Source: Rhodobacter sp. (GTDB lineage Bacteria; Pseudomonadota; Alphaproteobacteria; Rhodobacterales; Rhodobacteraceae). From it: a DNA stretch of 45,766 bases. How positions within the stretch are numbered: position 1 is the stretch's first letter; each line of letters begins with the position of its first letter. Shown here in pieces: positions 1-7,981 of the stretch. The notes beneath the pieces are model-generated. The model was not told where the DNA came from. It did no database searches and was given only the letters and a program-made list of their open reading frames with translations. The stretch is taken from the NCBI GenBank assembly GCA_020250125.1, contig JADCEL010000037.1:1-45766 (forward strand). Direction: 5' to 3'. The translations under genes and the position numbers were made by a program.

Positions 1-2
1 CC

Positions 3-200
3 GGAAACGCAGCGCGCTTCCCCGCCCGCGCGCGACGGTGCCCTGTAGACCGGCAGGTTCAGCCACCACGAAAGGCCAGCGCCCGACCCGGCGGGCGGGA
101 AGCGCCCGCCATGGGCGGGTCGGGCGCTGGCCGGGGGCTGTGGCCCACGGCGGACCAGTGGCTCGCGCAGCGTGGGGCCGGGGCGATGGCCCCGGCCGGA
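3..200. repeat. Dispersed hairpin repeat, copy A (left window end)
   Basis: GC-rich intergenic repeat built of hairpins. A degenerate GGAAACGC...TTCC hairpin lies at 3-21. A perfect 17-bp stem (arms 74-90 and 116-132, GGCCAGCGCCCGACCCG and its complement) follows, and then a 9-bp stem with GATG loop (176-184/189-197). The same ordered elements recur at 45449-45646, start again at 45688-45766, and appear inverted in 39646-40065. No coding signal was seen. Confidence 0.8.
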
Positions 201-595
201 CCGCGCAGGCTGCACCGGCGGAAAACTCTTCTGCTTTCCGTTTCGCCAGCCCAAAGGGTCGGCACCTGTTCAGAACCCTGCGACAGCTTCTGCCGAAAAG
301 TCTCTTCGATCGGCCTGAAGGTGTACAGGCGCTGGTCAGGTCAACCTTGCAGGCACCGGTGCCCGCAACCGCGTCTTCGGGGTGCCGATGCGATGCAGGT
401 CCGGGTCCGTGCCCGCTGCGGCGCGGCGGCGGGCCGGGTGGGCCGGGTGGGCCACGATCCGGCCGTTGCCGTCATCGCGTGCCGGACCCGCAGCATCATG
501 GCACGGGGCCGGGAATGATCCGCTGTCCCGCCCGTCAGGGGGCGCTGCGCCTGCCGGGCAGCCAGGGCGGGCGGCACAGCCTTGACATGAAGCCA
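201..595. other. Intergenic stretch without recognised gene
   Basis: No convincing gene was found. Open frames here look like GC-driven shadows. The only structure noted is a short tandem GGCCGGGTG repeat at 432-449. A TTGACA hexamer at 582-587 could be a -35 element for the downstream membrane-protein gene, but no good -10 hexamer is visible. Confidence 0.5.
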
Positions 596-654
596 CGGGC
601 AGACAGACACAAGGCCCGTCTTTACGGCGCAGGGCCACTGTGCTTGTCTGCCCG
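596..654 (+). promoter_or_regulatory. Leader stem-loop abutting DUF2585 start codon
   Basis: CGGGCAGACA at 596-605 pairs perfectly with TGTCTGCCCG at 645-654. The 3' arm ends one base before the ATG at 656. No Shine-Dalgarno sequence is visible, so the stem covers the place where a ribosome would bind. Function is inferred only from position. Confidence 0.4.
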
Positions 655-655
655 G

Positions 656-1216
656 ATGACCAAGCGCAACCTGCCCTTCTGGATCACTGCCGCCATCGTG
701 CTTGGGGCCGCGCTCTGGCTTCTCTGGATGGGGCGCGAGCCGATCTGCACATGTGGCTATGTGAAGCTCTGGCACGGCCAGACCATGACCTCGGAAGGCT
801 CGCAGCATCTGACGGACTGGTACACGCCGTCGCACCTGCTGCACGGCATCCTGTTCTACGGCCTCTTGTGGCTGGTCGCCCGCCGCCTGTCCTTCGGCTG
901 GCGGCTGGTCATCGCCACGACCGTCGAGGCGGCGTGGGAGATTATCGAAAACTCGTCCTTCATCATCGAACGCTACCGCGCGGTGACGATCTCGCTCGAT
1001 TATTTCGGCGATTCCGTGATCAACTCGGTGGCCGACATTCTGGCGATGATCGCAGGCTTCTGTCTGGCGCGGGTGCTTCCGGTCTGGGCCAGCGTGCTGA
1101 CCGTCATCGGGTTCGAGGTGCTGACCATGGCGCTGATCCGCGACGGGCTGGCGCTGAACATCCTGATGCTGCTTTGGCCGCTGGAGGCGGTGCGCACCTG
1201 GCAGGCGGGCGGCTGA
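656..1216 (+). CDS. DUF2585 (UPF0314) family inner-membrane protein
   Basis: The 186-residue protein is of the DUF2585/UPF0314 type found widely in Alphaproteobacteria; its function is unknown. After a positively charged start it has a first membrane segment (about residues 7-26), then a polar stretch with [11 protein letters not shown] and the family-like S.HL.DWYTPSH region, and three to four more hydrophobic segments. [16 protein letters not shown] motif lies near residue 100. The ATG at 656 was chosen because the protein is full length and hydrophobic from there; the open frame upstream runs through the hairpin repeat and has no protein-like composition. It converges on the glycerate kinase gene, 5 bases past its stop. 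No terminator is visible between them. Confidence 0.85.
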   Translation: MTKRNLPFWITAAIVLGAALWLLWMGREPICTCGYVKLWHGQTMTSEGSQHLTDWYTPSHLLHGILFYGLLWLVARRLSFGWRLVIATTVEAAWEIIENSSFIIERYRAVTISLDYFGDSVINSVADILAMIAGFCLARVLPVWASVLTVIGFEVLTMALIRDGLALNILMLLWPLEAVRTWQAGG

Positions 1217-1221
1217 GGCCA

Positions 1222-2481
1222 CTAGCGCAGCAGGATCGCCCGGAAATCGTTGACATTTGTCCCCGTCGGCCCGGTGACGAACAGATCGCCCAGCCGGTCG
1301 AAGGCCCCCCAGGCGTCATTCGCGGCCAGCAGCGCCGCCGGGTCCAGCCCTGCGGCCCGCAGGCGCGCGGCGGTGGTGCCATCGGCAAAGGCCCCTGCAT
1401 TGTCTTCGGACCCGTCGATCCCGTCGGTATCCGCCGCCAGCCCGGTGAAGGGCACCCCGTCTGCGGCCGCTGCCAGCGCCAGCAGAAACTCGCTGTTGCG
1501 CCCGCCGCGCCCCGTGCCCCGCAGCGTCACGGTCGTCTCGCCCCCCGACAGCAGCACGACGGGCCGGGCAAAGGGCCGGTCACGCAGCGCCACTTCGCGC
1601 GCAATGGCGGCATGAACCCGCCCGACATCGCGGGCCTCGCCCTCGATCGCATCCGAAAGGATCGCCGCCGCCACCCCTTCGGCCCGTGCCAATGCCGCCG
1701 CCGCCTCCAGCGACAGGCGGGCCGAGGCGATGACGCGCACCTCATGCCCCGCAAACAGCGCATCGTCGGGGCGCGGGGCAAGCCCGTCGTCCCCTGCCAT
1801 CCAGGCGGCGACGCGGGGCGGCAGATCGATCCGCCAGGCGGCGATCATCGCCCGCGCCCCGTCGCGGGTCACGGCATCGGGCACCGTCGGACCCGAGGCG
1901 ACCTGCGCCGGATCATCGCCCGGCACGTCCGAGACGATCAGCGACACCACCCGTGCCGGATGACAGGCGGCGGCCAGCCGCCCGCCCTTGATCCGGCTCA
2001 TCTGCTTGCGGACCGCGTTCATCACCGAAATCGGCGCGCCCGAGGCCAGCAGGGCACGGTTCAGCGCCTGCTCATCCTCCAGCGTCATGCCAGGCGGCGG
2101 TGCGGGCAGCAGTGCCGATCCGCCGCCGCAGACCAGCGCCACCACCAGATCATCGGCTGTCAGCCCCGCCACCGCCGCAAACAGCGCCTCTGCCGCCGCA
2201 AGACCTGCGGCATCCGGCACGGGATGCGCGGCTTCCAGCACCCGGATCAGGCGGCACGCCGTACCATAGCCATGGCGCGTCACCACCACGCCGCTGAGCG
2301 GCCCGTCCCACAGCCGCTCGAAAGCGGCGGCCAGCTGCGCCGCACCCTTGCCCGCGCCGATCACCACCGTGCGCCCTTTTGGCCGGGCGGGCAGATGCGC
2401 CCGCAGCGCCGCTTCGGGGTCGGCCGCCGTCACCGCCGCCCGGAACAGCCGCGCCAGAAACTTCTGATCCGGATCCTGCAT
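1222..2481 (-). CDS. gckA: Glycerate 2-kinase (GckA/TtuD, MOFRL family)
   Basis: Predicted cytoplasmic kinase of the GckA/TtuD type, phosphorylating D-glycerate to 2-phosphoglycerate; older databases call the family 'hydroxypyruvate reductase'. At 419 residues it has the usual length. Features seen: an N-terminal Rossmann-like GAGKG stretch near residue 42, CGGGSAL near 118, the K.....GGRLA region near 160, and the C-terminal MOFRL-type segment with [14 protein letters not shown] and ADTDGIDG. The ATG at 2481 is preferred over an adjacent GTG because of the purine-rich AGGGGGG upstream. It is divergent from the LacI-family gene at 2653, with a 20-bp palindrome between them. It could link glyoxylate from purine breakdown, or tartronate-type substrates, to glycolysis, but no other genes of those routes are adjacent. 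Confidence 0.9.
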   Translation of the reverse strand: MQDPDQKFLARLFRAAVTAADPEAALRAHLPARPKGRTVVIGAGKGAAQLAAAFERLWDGPLSGVVVTRHGYGTACRLIRVLEAAHPVPDAAGLAAAEALFAAVAGLTADDLVVALVCGGGSALLPAPPPGMTLEDEQALNRALLASGAPISVMNAVRKQMSRIKGGRLAAACHPARVVSLIVSDVPGDDPAQVASGPTVPDAVTRDGARAMIAAWRIDLPPRVAAWMAGDDGLAPRPDDALFAGHEVRVIASARLSLEAAAALARAEGVAAAILSDAIEGEARDVGRVHAAIAREVALRDRPFARPVVLLSGGETTVTLRGTGRGGRNSEFLLALAAAADGVPFTGLAADTDGIDGSEDNAGAFADGTTAARLRAAGLDPAALLAANDAWGAFDRLGDLFVTGPTGTNVNDFRAILLR

Positions 2482-2555
2482 CACAGCCCCCCTGCCACCC
2501 CGTCACGTTCTGGCGGCCCCGGCCCCAAAGGTCCAGCCCTGCAAGGGTGGAGCCG

Positions 2556-2575
2556 TTCTGCACCGCGTTGCAGAA
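2556..2575. promoter_or_regulatory. Palindromic operator between gckA and lacI-type gene
   Basis: TTCTGCACCGCGTTGCAGAA has perfect 7-bp arms around a CCGCGT centre with a central CG, the usual shape of a LacI/GalR-family operator. It lies 75 bases upstream of the glycerate kinase start and 78 bases upstream of the regulator start, so it could serve both. Its half-site TTGCAGAA also appears near the SorC regulator (20425-20433 and 21437-21445), so the binding protein is not certain. Confidence 0.6.
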
Positions 2576-2652
2576 TTCCGCTTCCGATCCTGCCGACGGT
2601 CTGTTGCCTGCCGCTGTCTTTGTTACCACAGTCAGGGACAGACGGGCCATTG

Positions 2653-3654
2653 ATGACCGTCACGCTGAACCATGTGGCCGAACGGGCCGGGGTCTCGCGT
2701 TCTGCCGTGTCGCGCTGCTTTACCGAAGGCGCGTCGATCTCGGCCAGGACCCGCGCCAAGGTGGAACGCGCGGCGGCCGAACTGGGCTATTGCCCGAACG
2801 TTCTGGCCCGCCGCCTGACCACGCGCAGCACGCGGCTGATCGGGCTGGTGTCCAACAACTTCCGCAACCCGGTTTTCCTGCAGATCTTCGATTCGTGCAC
2901 CTGCGGCCTGCAGGACCGGGGCCTGCGCCCGCTGCCGGTCAACCTGTCAGAGGAAACCGATCCTGCGCGGTCGGTGCGGATGCTGCGCCAGTATTCGGTC
3001 GACGGGGTCATCGTCGCCTCCTCGACCTTGCCCGGCGGCTTTGCCCGCGCCTTCCGCGAGGCGGGGGTGTCGGTGGTCCATGCCTTCGGGCGGCCCGCCC
3101 CGGTGCCCGATGTCCATGTCGTGGGCATCGACAACATCGCCTGCGGCCGGATGGCGGCCCGCACGCTGATCGGGCGGGGCTATGTGCGCCTTGGCTTTCT
3201 GGGCGGCCCGCAAGCCGCCAGCACCACGCAGGACCGCATGGCGGGCTTTCTGGCCGAAGTGTCCCGTCATCCCGGCACGGGCACGGCGATCCGCTTTGCC
3301 GCAGCCTATTCCTTTGACGCGGGCCGCGCCGCCCTGCAGGCCGGGCTTGCCGGGGGCTGCCTCGCCGAGGCCCGGTTCTGCGGCGATGACGTGCTGTTGC
3401 TTGGCGCGATCAGCGCCCTGCGCGATGCCGGCCTGTCGGTGCCGGGGGATGTCGGGGTGATCGGCCTGAATGACATGGACATGGCCGGATGGGCCGGGGT
3501 TGCCCTGACCACGATCCATCAGCCCTTTGCCGGGATCATCGCAGCCACGATCGACCTGGTGGCTGCGATGCTGGACGATCCCGCCTGCACGCCGGTCTCG
3601 CGCAGCTTCCCCTGCCGGGTGGTAAAGCGCGGCACGCTGCGCGCCCCGCCCTGA
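2653..3654 (+). CDS. LacI-family transcriptional regulator
   Basis: A 333-residue LacI/GalR-type regulator. The N-terminal helix-turn-helix (residues 5-25, with AERAGVSRSAVSR) is followed by the hinge and a periplasmic-binding-protein-like sensor domain (about 60-330) with LIGLVSNNFRNPVF, DGVIVASS and VGVIGLNDMDMA segments. The start is the ATG directly before the helix-turn-helix. It is divergent from glycerate kinase and ends exactly against the stop of the Gfo/Idh gene (the two stops share TGATCA). Likely ligand: a sugar or sugar acid of the neighbouring operons. Two LacI-type palindromes in the region (2556-2575 and 6867-6882) are candidate targets. The sensor ligand cannot be read from the sequence. 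Confidence 0.9.
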   Translation: MTVTLNHVAERAGVSRSAVSRCFTEGASISARTRAKVERAAAELGYCPNVLARRLTTRSTRLIGLVSNNFRNPVFLQIFDSCTCGLQDRGLRPLPVNLSEETDPARSVRMLRQYSVDGVIVASSTLPGGFARAFREAGVSVVHAFGRPAPVPDVHVVGIDNIACGRMAARTLIGRGYVRLGFLGGPQAASTTQDRMAGFLAEVSRHPGTGTAIRFAAAYSFDAGRAALQAGLAGGCLAEARFCGDDVLLLGAISALRDAGLSVPGDVGVIGLNDMDMAGWAGVALTTIHQPFAGIIAATIDLVAAMLDDPACTPVSRSFPCRVVKRGTLRAPP

Positions 3655-4812
3655 TCAGCGGAACATCGGCGGGCGGGCGTCGACCCAAACGCCGTTGCCC
3701 TGCGCCGAGGCCACCGCGCCATGCACGGCGGCCATCGACCGCAAGCCATCCTCGGCGCGCGGAAAGATCGTCAGCGCCGGGTCGGCGGCCCGCCCCTCAC
3801 GCGCGGCCAGAATCGCCTCGGCCAGGCCGGAATAGATGTTTGCAAAGGCCAGCGGCATGCCTTCGGCATGACCGACAGTCACACGGCTGGATTTGTCGGC
3901 TTCGGGCGACAGGTTGGCTTCGCCGCGCTCGATCACCTGCAAACGGCCACCCAGCGGCATCCAGTACAGCTGGTTCGGCTGTTCCTGCGCCCAGCGCAGC
4001 CCGCCGGTTTCGCCAAAGACCTGGATCGTCAGCCCGTGCTGGCGGCCCAGCGCCACCGAAGAGGTCCAAAGCCGCCCCACCGTGCCGCCATCCATGCGGA
4101 AATTGACCATGGCATCATCTTCCAGCACCCGCCCCGGCACCAGCGAGGCGAAATCGGCCGACAGCGATGTCACCTCCTGTCCGGTCACGAAACTGGCCAT
4201 GTGCAGCGCATGGATGCCGCAATCGGCGAATTGCGCCGAAACCCCGGCCTGCGCCGGATCATAGCGCCAGCGCACGCGCGGATTGTCCATGTCGGCGGCA
4301 TTGGCGTGGTGGCCATGGGCAAACTCTGCCACCACCAGCCGCACGCGCCCCAGATCGCCCCGCGCCACCATGGCGCGCATGTGGCGCACCAGCGAATAGC
4401 CCGTGTAGCCATAGTTGACAGCACAGATCACCCCTCGGGCAGCGGCGGCGCGCACGATCGCCTCGCCCTCGGCCACCGTGGTGGTCATCGGCTTTTCGCA
4501 CAGCACGTTGAATCCTGCCTCAAGGAAGGCCCTGGTGATTTCGAAATGCGTCGCATTGGGTGTGGCGACGGTCACAAGATCAAGCCGGTCCGGCCGCGCG
4601 GCTTCGGCCGCCAGCATCTCGCGCCAGTCGCCATAGGCGCGGTCGGGGGCCACGCCCAGCCGCTGCGCAAAGGCCCGGCCCGCTGCCGGATCATGGTCCA
4701 GCGCGCCGGCCACAAAATCATAAACGCCGTCCAGCCGCGCGCCCAGCCGGTGCGCCGGGCCGATCTGGCTGCCCTCGCCGCCGCCGATCAGACCCCAGGT
4801 CAGTCTTGCCAT
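3655..4812 (-). CDS. Gfo/Idh/MocA-family oxidoreductase
   Basis: NAD(P)-dependent sugar or cyclitol dehydrogenase of the Gfo/Idh/MocA family, 385 residues. It has an N-terminal Rossmann fold (LIGGGEGSQIG near residue 8), the family's CEKPM motif near 105, and a C-terminal alpha/beta domain with D.G.H (FADCGIHALHMA) where the catalytic Asp/His normally lie. The IGGGEGSQIG start resembles the branch often found beside IolE-type isomerases. It is the last gene of a three-gene minus-strand operon, with 2 bases between the IolE-like stop and the ATG at 4812; a GTG at 4818 overlapping that stop is the alternative start. Substrate unknown; an inositol isomer or a glycoside oxidised at C3 are both possible. 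Confidence 0.88.
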   Translation of the reverse strand: MARLTWGLIGGGEGSQIGPAHRLGARLDGVYDFVAGALDHDPAAGRAFAQRLGVAPDRAYGDWREMLAAEAARPDRLDLVTVATPNATHFEITRAFLEAGFNVLCEKPMTTTVAEGEAIVRAAAARGVICAVNYGYTGYSLVRHMRAMVARGDLGRVRLVVAEFAHGHHANAADMDNPRVRWRYDPAQAGVSAQFADCGIHALHMASFVTGQEVTSLSADFASLVPGRVLEDDAMVNFRMDGGTVGRLWTSSVALGRQHGLTIQVFGETGGLRWAQEQPNQLYWMPLGGRLQVIERGEANLSPEADKSSRVTVGHAEGMPLAFANIYSGLAEAILAAREGRAADPALTIFPRAEDGLRSMAAVHGAVASAQGNGVWVDARPPMFR

Positions 4813-4814
4813 GC

Positions 4815-5717
4815 TCACGCCCCCCCGACAAAGCCGATGGATTCAAGATAGGCCCGGTTCACCCTTGCATCCGCCAGCGGAGAGGTATCGCCCGCCGGAT
4901 CGCAATCCTGTTCCACCGTACACCAGCCTTCGAACCCGGCGTCCAGCAGCACCTGCCGCACGGCCGGAAAACCGACATCCCCCTGCCCGAGGTTGCAGAA
5001 GATGCCTTCGGCGCAGGCATCGTAGAAGCCGGTCCGCGCGGCAATGGCCCGCGCTTTGACTTTCGGGTCTATATCCTTGAAATGCATGTAGGATATCCGG
5101 CCGATGTGGCGGCGCATGAAGGCCACCGGATCATATCCGGCATAGGAATGATGCCCGGTGTCAAAGCAGATGCGCAACAGCTTTTCATCCACCTCGTCCA
5201 GCAGCCGCTCCAACTCCGGCTCGAAATCGATAAAGCCTGCGGCATGGGCGTGAATGCCCACGGTCAGGCCGTACTCCCCGGTCCCCAGCTTTGCCACGGT
5301 GCGGATGCGCTTTACAAACGCGGTCCATTCCGCCGGGTCCATCTGTTCCGCCTCGGCCGCACGCCCGGCGGTGGGGGCGCGGCGCGGCGAAATGGAATCG
5401 ATCAGCACCAGGTGCTGTGCCCCATGCGCAGCCAATGCCTTGCAGGTGCGCACCGCCCCGTCCCACACATCATCCCAGGCGGCGGGATCATGAAAGGGGC
5501 GGAACACCACCCCGCCGATCAGCGTCAGCCCTTCGCCCGCCAGCGCATCGCCCAGCAGGGCAGGGTCTTCGGGCATGAAGCCGACGGGGCCAAGTTCGAT
5601 CCCGCGATATCCCGCCTGCGCACAGTCGCGCAGCACCGCGCGCCAGTCCGGATTGCGCGGGTCGCCCGCGAATTCCACGCCCCAGGAACAGGGCGCGTTG
5701 CCGATGTTGATGCTCAT
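4815..5717 (-). CDS. IolE-like TIM-barrel dehydratase/isomerase
   Basis: A 300-residue protein of the xylose-isomerase-like TIM-barrel family, closest in appearance to IolE (2-keto-myo-inositol dehydratase): the opening GNAPCSWGVEF, the DTGHHSYAG metal-ligand segment near residue 187, MHFKD near 210 and the C-terminal WCTVEQD glutamate. IolE removes water from scyllo-inosose in inositol breakdown. It sits between two Gfo/Idh dehydrogenases (stop 2 bases before the next start; 12 bases after the preceding gene), consistent with oxidation followed by dehydration. A GGGGGAC ribosome-binding site precedes the ATG. Homologues with this context can instead be 3-keto-sugar isomerases or hydratases, so the exact reaction is unproven. 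Confidence 0.8.
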   Translation of the reverse strand: MSINIGNAPCSWGVEFAGDPRNPDWRAVLRDCAQAGYRGIELGPVGFMPEDPALLGDALAGEGLTLIGGVVFRPFHDPAAWDDVWDGAVRTCKALAAHGAQHLVLIDSISPRRAPTAGRAAEAEQMDPAEWTAFVKRIRTVAKLGTGEYGLTVGIHAHAAGFIDFEPELERLLDEVDEKLLRICFDTGHHSYAGYDPVAFMRRHIGRISYMHFKDIDPKVKARAIAARTGFYDACAEGIFCNLGQGDVGFPAVRQVLLDAGFEGWCTVEQDCDPAGDTSPLADARVNRAYLESIGFVGGA

Positions 5718-5729
5718 GTCCGTCCCCCG

Positions 5730-6845
5730 TCAGAAATCCGCCATCTCCATCCAGGCCTGTGCCGCCTGCGCCGCATGGGCAGCGGCGATCACGCGGTTCA
5801 CCTCCATCCCGTCGCGGAAGGTGGGCCAGACCGCGCGGCCGGTCTCGATCGCCTGCAGGAAATCCCGCGCCTCGATGATGATCTGGTCCTGATAGCCGGT
5901 GCCATGCCCCGGCCCCTGGCAGAAGGGCAGATAATCGGGATGCTCCGGCCCGGTCAGAACCTTGCGGAAGCCGCGCTGACCAGGGGCATCATCGCTGCGG
6001 TACAGCCACAGCGCATTCTGGTCTTCCTGGTCAAAGCGGATCGCACCCCTGGTGCCGGTGATCTCATAGGCGTAGCCCATCTTGCGGCCCGTCGCGACCC
6101 GGCTGATCGCAAGATGCCCCATCGCGCCCTGCGCAAAGCGGCACATGATCTGCGCCTGATCGTCATTGGTGACGGCCTGCGGGCCCCGGTCGCCGGGCCG
6201 CAGGGGATGCACGGTTTCAACCTCGGCAATCAGCCGGGTGATCGGCCCCATCAGTGCCAGCGCCGCGTTGATGATATGGGGGGCCAGATCGCCCATCGTG
6301 CCATTGGCCTGCCCCGTCGTGCGCCAGGTCGCCGGGGCCTGGGGATCGGCCAGGAAATCTTCGGTATGCTCGCCGCGGAACCAGGTGATCTGCCCCAGTT
6401 CGCCCGATGCGATCAGCGCCCGCGCAAATTGCGATGCCGGCGTGCGGATGTAGTTGAAACCAACCATATTGGCCGCGCCGCTTGCTTCGGCCGCCGCCAC
6501 CATGGCGCGGCTGTCGGCCAGCGACGCGCCCAGCGGCTTTTCGCACAGCACCGGCTTGCCGCGCGCAAAGGCGGCCTCGGCAATGGCGCGGTGCATCTGT
6601 TGCGGGGCGGCAATCACCACCGCCCCGACCGCCGGATCGTCCACCAGCACCCGCCAGTCGGCAGTCGCGCGGGCAAAGCCGTAGGCCTGACGGTAGCGTT
6701 CGGCAGTGGTGTCAGAGGTGGCGCAGACCATTTCCAGCCGGGGCCGCAGCGCGGTCCCGAACACCGCGCCCACGGACAGCATCGCCACGGCATGGGCCTT
6801 GCCCATATAGCCGCCGCCGACAATGCCGATACCGATGGGGCGCAT
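5730..6845 (-). CDS. Gfo/Idh/MocA-family oxidoreductase (inositol dehydrogenase-like)
   Basis: A 371-residue Gfo/Idh/MocA dehydrogenase, first gene of the operon. The Rossmann motif GIVGGGYMGKAH is at residues 7-18, CEKPLG near 102, and a D.APHIINAAL helix near 190 carries the expected Asp and His. The start was placed at the ATG at 6845, six codons before the nucleotide-binding glycines; an open frame extending 69 bases upstream would cross the operator-like palindrome at 6867-6882. The neighbouring IolE, IolC and IolB homologues favour a cyclitol substrate (myo-, scyllo- or chiro-inositol), but this is inference from context. Confidence 0.88.
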   Translation of the reverse strand: MRPIGIGIVGGGYMGKAHAVAMLSVGAVFGTALRPRLEMVCATSDTTAERYRQAYGFARATADWRVLVDDPAVGAVVIAAPQQMHRAIAEAAFARGKPVLCEKPLGASLADSRAMVAAAEASGAANMVGFNYIRTPASQFARALIASGELGQITWFRGEHTEDFLADPQAPATWRTTGQANGTMGDLAPHIINAALALMGPITRLIAEVETVHPLRPGDRGPQAVTNDDQAQIMCRFAQGAMGHLAISRVATGRKMGYAYEITGTRGAIRFDQEDQNALWLYRSDDAPGQRGFRKVLTGPEHPDYLPFCQGPGHGTGYQDQIIIEARDFLQAIETGRAVWPTFRDGMEVNRVIAAAHAAQAAQAWMEMADF

Positions 6846-6866
6846 GGGAAGACTTTCGGAAAGGCA

Positions 6867-6882
6867 TTGAAACCGGTTGCAA
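6867..6882. promoter_or_regulatory. LacI/GalR-type operator upstream of both inositol-cluster arms
   Basis: TTGAAACCGGTTGCAA is a 16-bp near-palindrome (14 of 16 positions symmetric) matching the general LacI-family shape TTGNAAnCGnTTNCAA with central CG. It lies 22 bases upstream of the Gfo/Idh start on the minus strand and 111 bases upstream of iolC. Repression of the divergent arms by a LacI-type protein, possibly the one at 2653-3654, is the natural inference. Confidence 0.6.
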
Positions 6883-6992
6883 AAGGGGTAACGTGAATTC
6901 CCGTCGCGGGTCAACCGCGAACCGCCCGGACAGGAGGCGCGCGTGATCCACCACCGGCAGGCCGTTCCCCGTTTCCGCGATTCGGCGCGCTG

Positions 6993-7970
6993 ATGGACAG
7001 GCTTGCGCCGCTGCGGCGCAACCGCTTCATCGTGCTGGGCCGCGCGGGGATGGATATGTATGCCGACCCGCCCGGCACGCAGATCGAGAATGCCGCACGC
7101 TTTACCGCCGCCCTGGGCGGATCATCGGCGAATATCGCGGTGGCGCTGGTGCGGCAGGGGGCGGCGGCGGCCCTTGTGACCTGTGTGTCGGATGATGCGA
7201 TTGGCCGCTTCTGCCGCGCAGAGCTGGACCGTTATGGCGTGGACACGCGCTATCTGCGCGATGTGGGGGATGAGGCGCGCAATTCGCTGGCCGTGGTGGA
7301 AACCCGCGCACCTGCCTGCCAGTCGGTGATCTACCGCAACGGCGCTGCGGATTTCCGGATGGCCCCTGCCGATATCGACGCCCTTGATTTCACCGGCATC
7401 GGCGGGCTGATCGCCACCGGCACGCTGCTGGCGGCCGAGCCGTCGCGCGCCGCCACCCTGCGGGGCTTCGCCCGCGCCCGCGCCGCAGGCGTGCCGGTGA
7501 TCTTCGACATCGACCACCGCCCCTATTCCTGGGACTCTGCGGCGCTTGCGGCGGAAACCTGTGCCCGGGCGGCGGCGCTTGCCGATATCGTCATCGGCAA
7601 TGACGATGAATTCGCCCTGCTGGCCGGCAGCCGCGCCGAAGGCCCGGATGCCGCGCGCACCCTGGCCCGCCGCAGCGCCGCCTTCACCGTCTACAAGATG
7701 GGCGCGCTTGGGGCTGTCACCTTTGTCGGCGACAGCGAAAGCCGCACAGGCATCTATGCTGTCACCGCGCTGAAGCCCACCGGCGCCGGCGACGGCTTCC
7801 TGGGCGGGCTGATCGCCGGCCTTGCCGCCGGGCACAGCCTGCCCGATGCCGTGGCGCGCGGGGCGGCAACCGCCGCCATCGTCGTTACCGGCGTCGGCTG
7901 CGCCCCCGCCATGCCGGATACCGCGACGCTTGACGCCTTCATCGCGCGGCATGGCCCGCCCAGCCGCTGA
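6993..7970 (+). CDS. iolC: 5-dehydro-2-deoxygluconokinase (IolC), PfkB family
   Basis: PfkB-family kinase of 325 residues, recognisable as IolC: GRAGMDMYADPPG near residue 16, LGGSSANIA near 41-49 and the C-terminal PTGAGDGF motif with catalytic Asp 267. IolC phosphorylates 2-deoxy-5-keto-D-gluconate at C6 in inositol breakdown, in the cytoplasm. It is the first gene of the plus-strand arm, 11 bases before iolB and divergent from the dehydrogenase/IolE-like operon. In many alphaproteobacteria iolC is followed by iolD; here iolD is missing and iolB follows directly. The ATG at 6993 has only a weak ribosome-binding site. Confidence 0.9.
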   Translation: MDRLAPLRRNRFIVLGRAGMDMYADPPGTQIENAARFTAALGGSSANIAVALVRQGAAAALVTCVSDDAIGRFCRAELDRYGVDTRYLRDVGDEARNSLAVVETRAPACQSVIYRNGAADFRMAPADIDALDFTGIGGLIATGTLLAAEPSRAATLRGFARARAAGVPVIFDIDHRPYSWDSAALAAETCARAAALADIVIGNDDEFALLAGSRAEGPDAARTLARRSAAFTVYKMGALGAVTFVGDSESRTGIYAVTALKPTGAGDGFLGGLIAGLAAGHSLPDAVARGAATAAIVVTGVGCAPAMPDTATLDAFIARHGPPSR

Positions 7971-7981
7971 AAGGACCGCCC

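Noticed and set aside
640-2652. Upstream extension of the LacI-type gene by more than 600 codons
   Set aside because: The extension is antisense to glycerate kinase and DUF2585; the helix-turn-helix begins right at the ATG at 2653.
4560-6896. Long plus-strand open frame over the dehydrogenase/IolE-like operon
   Set aside because: Antisense shadow of three clearly recognised genes; His/Arg/Pro-rich with no domain.
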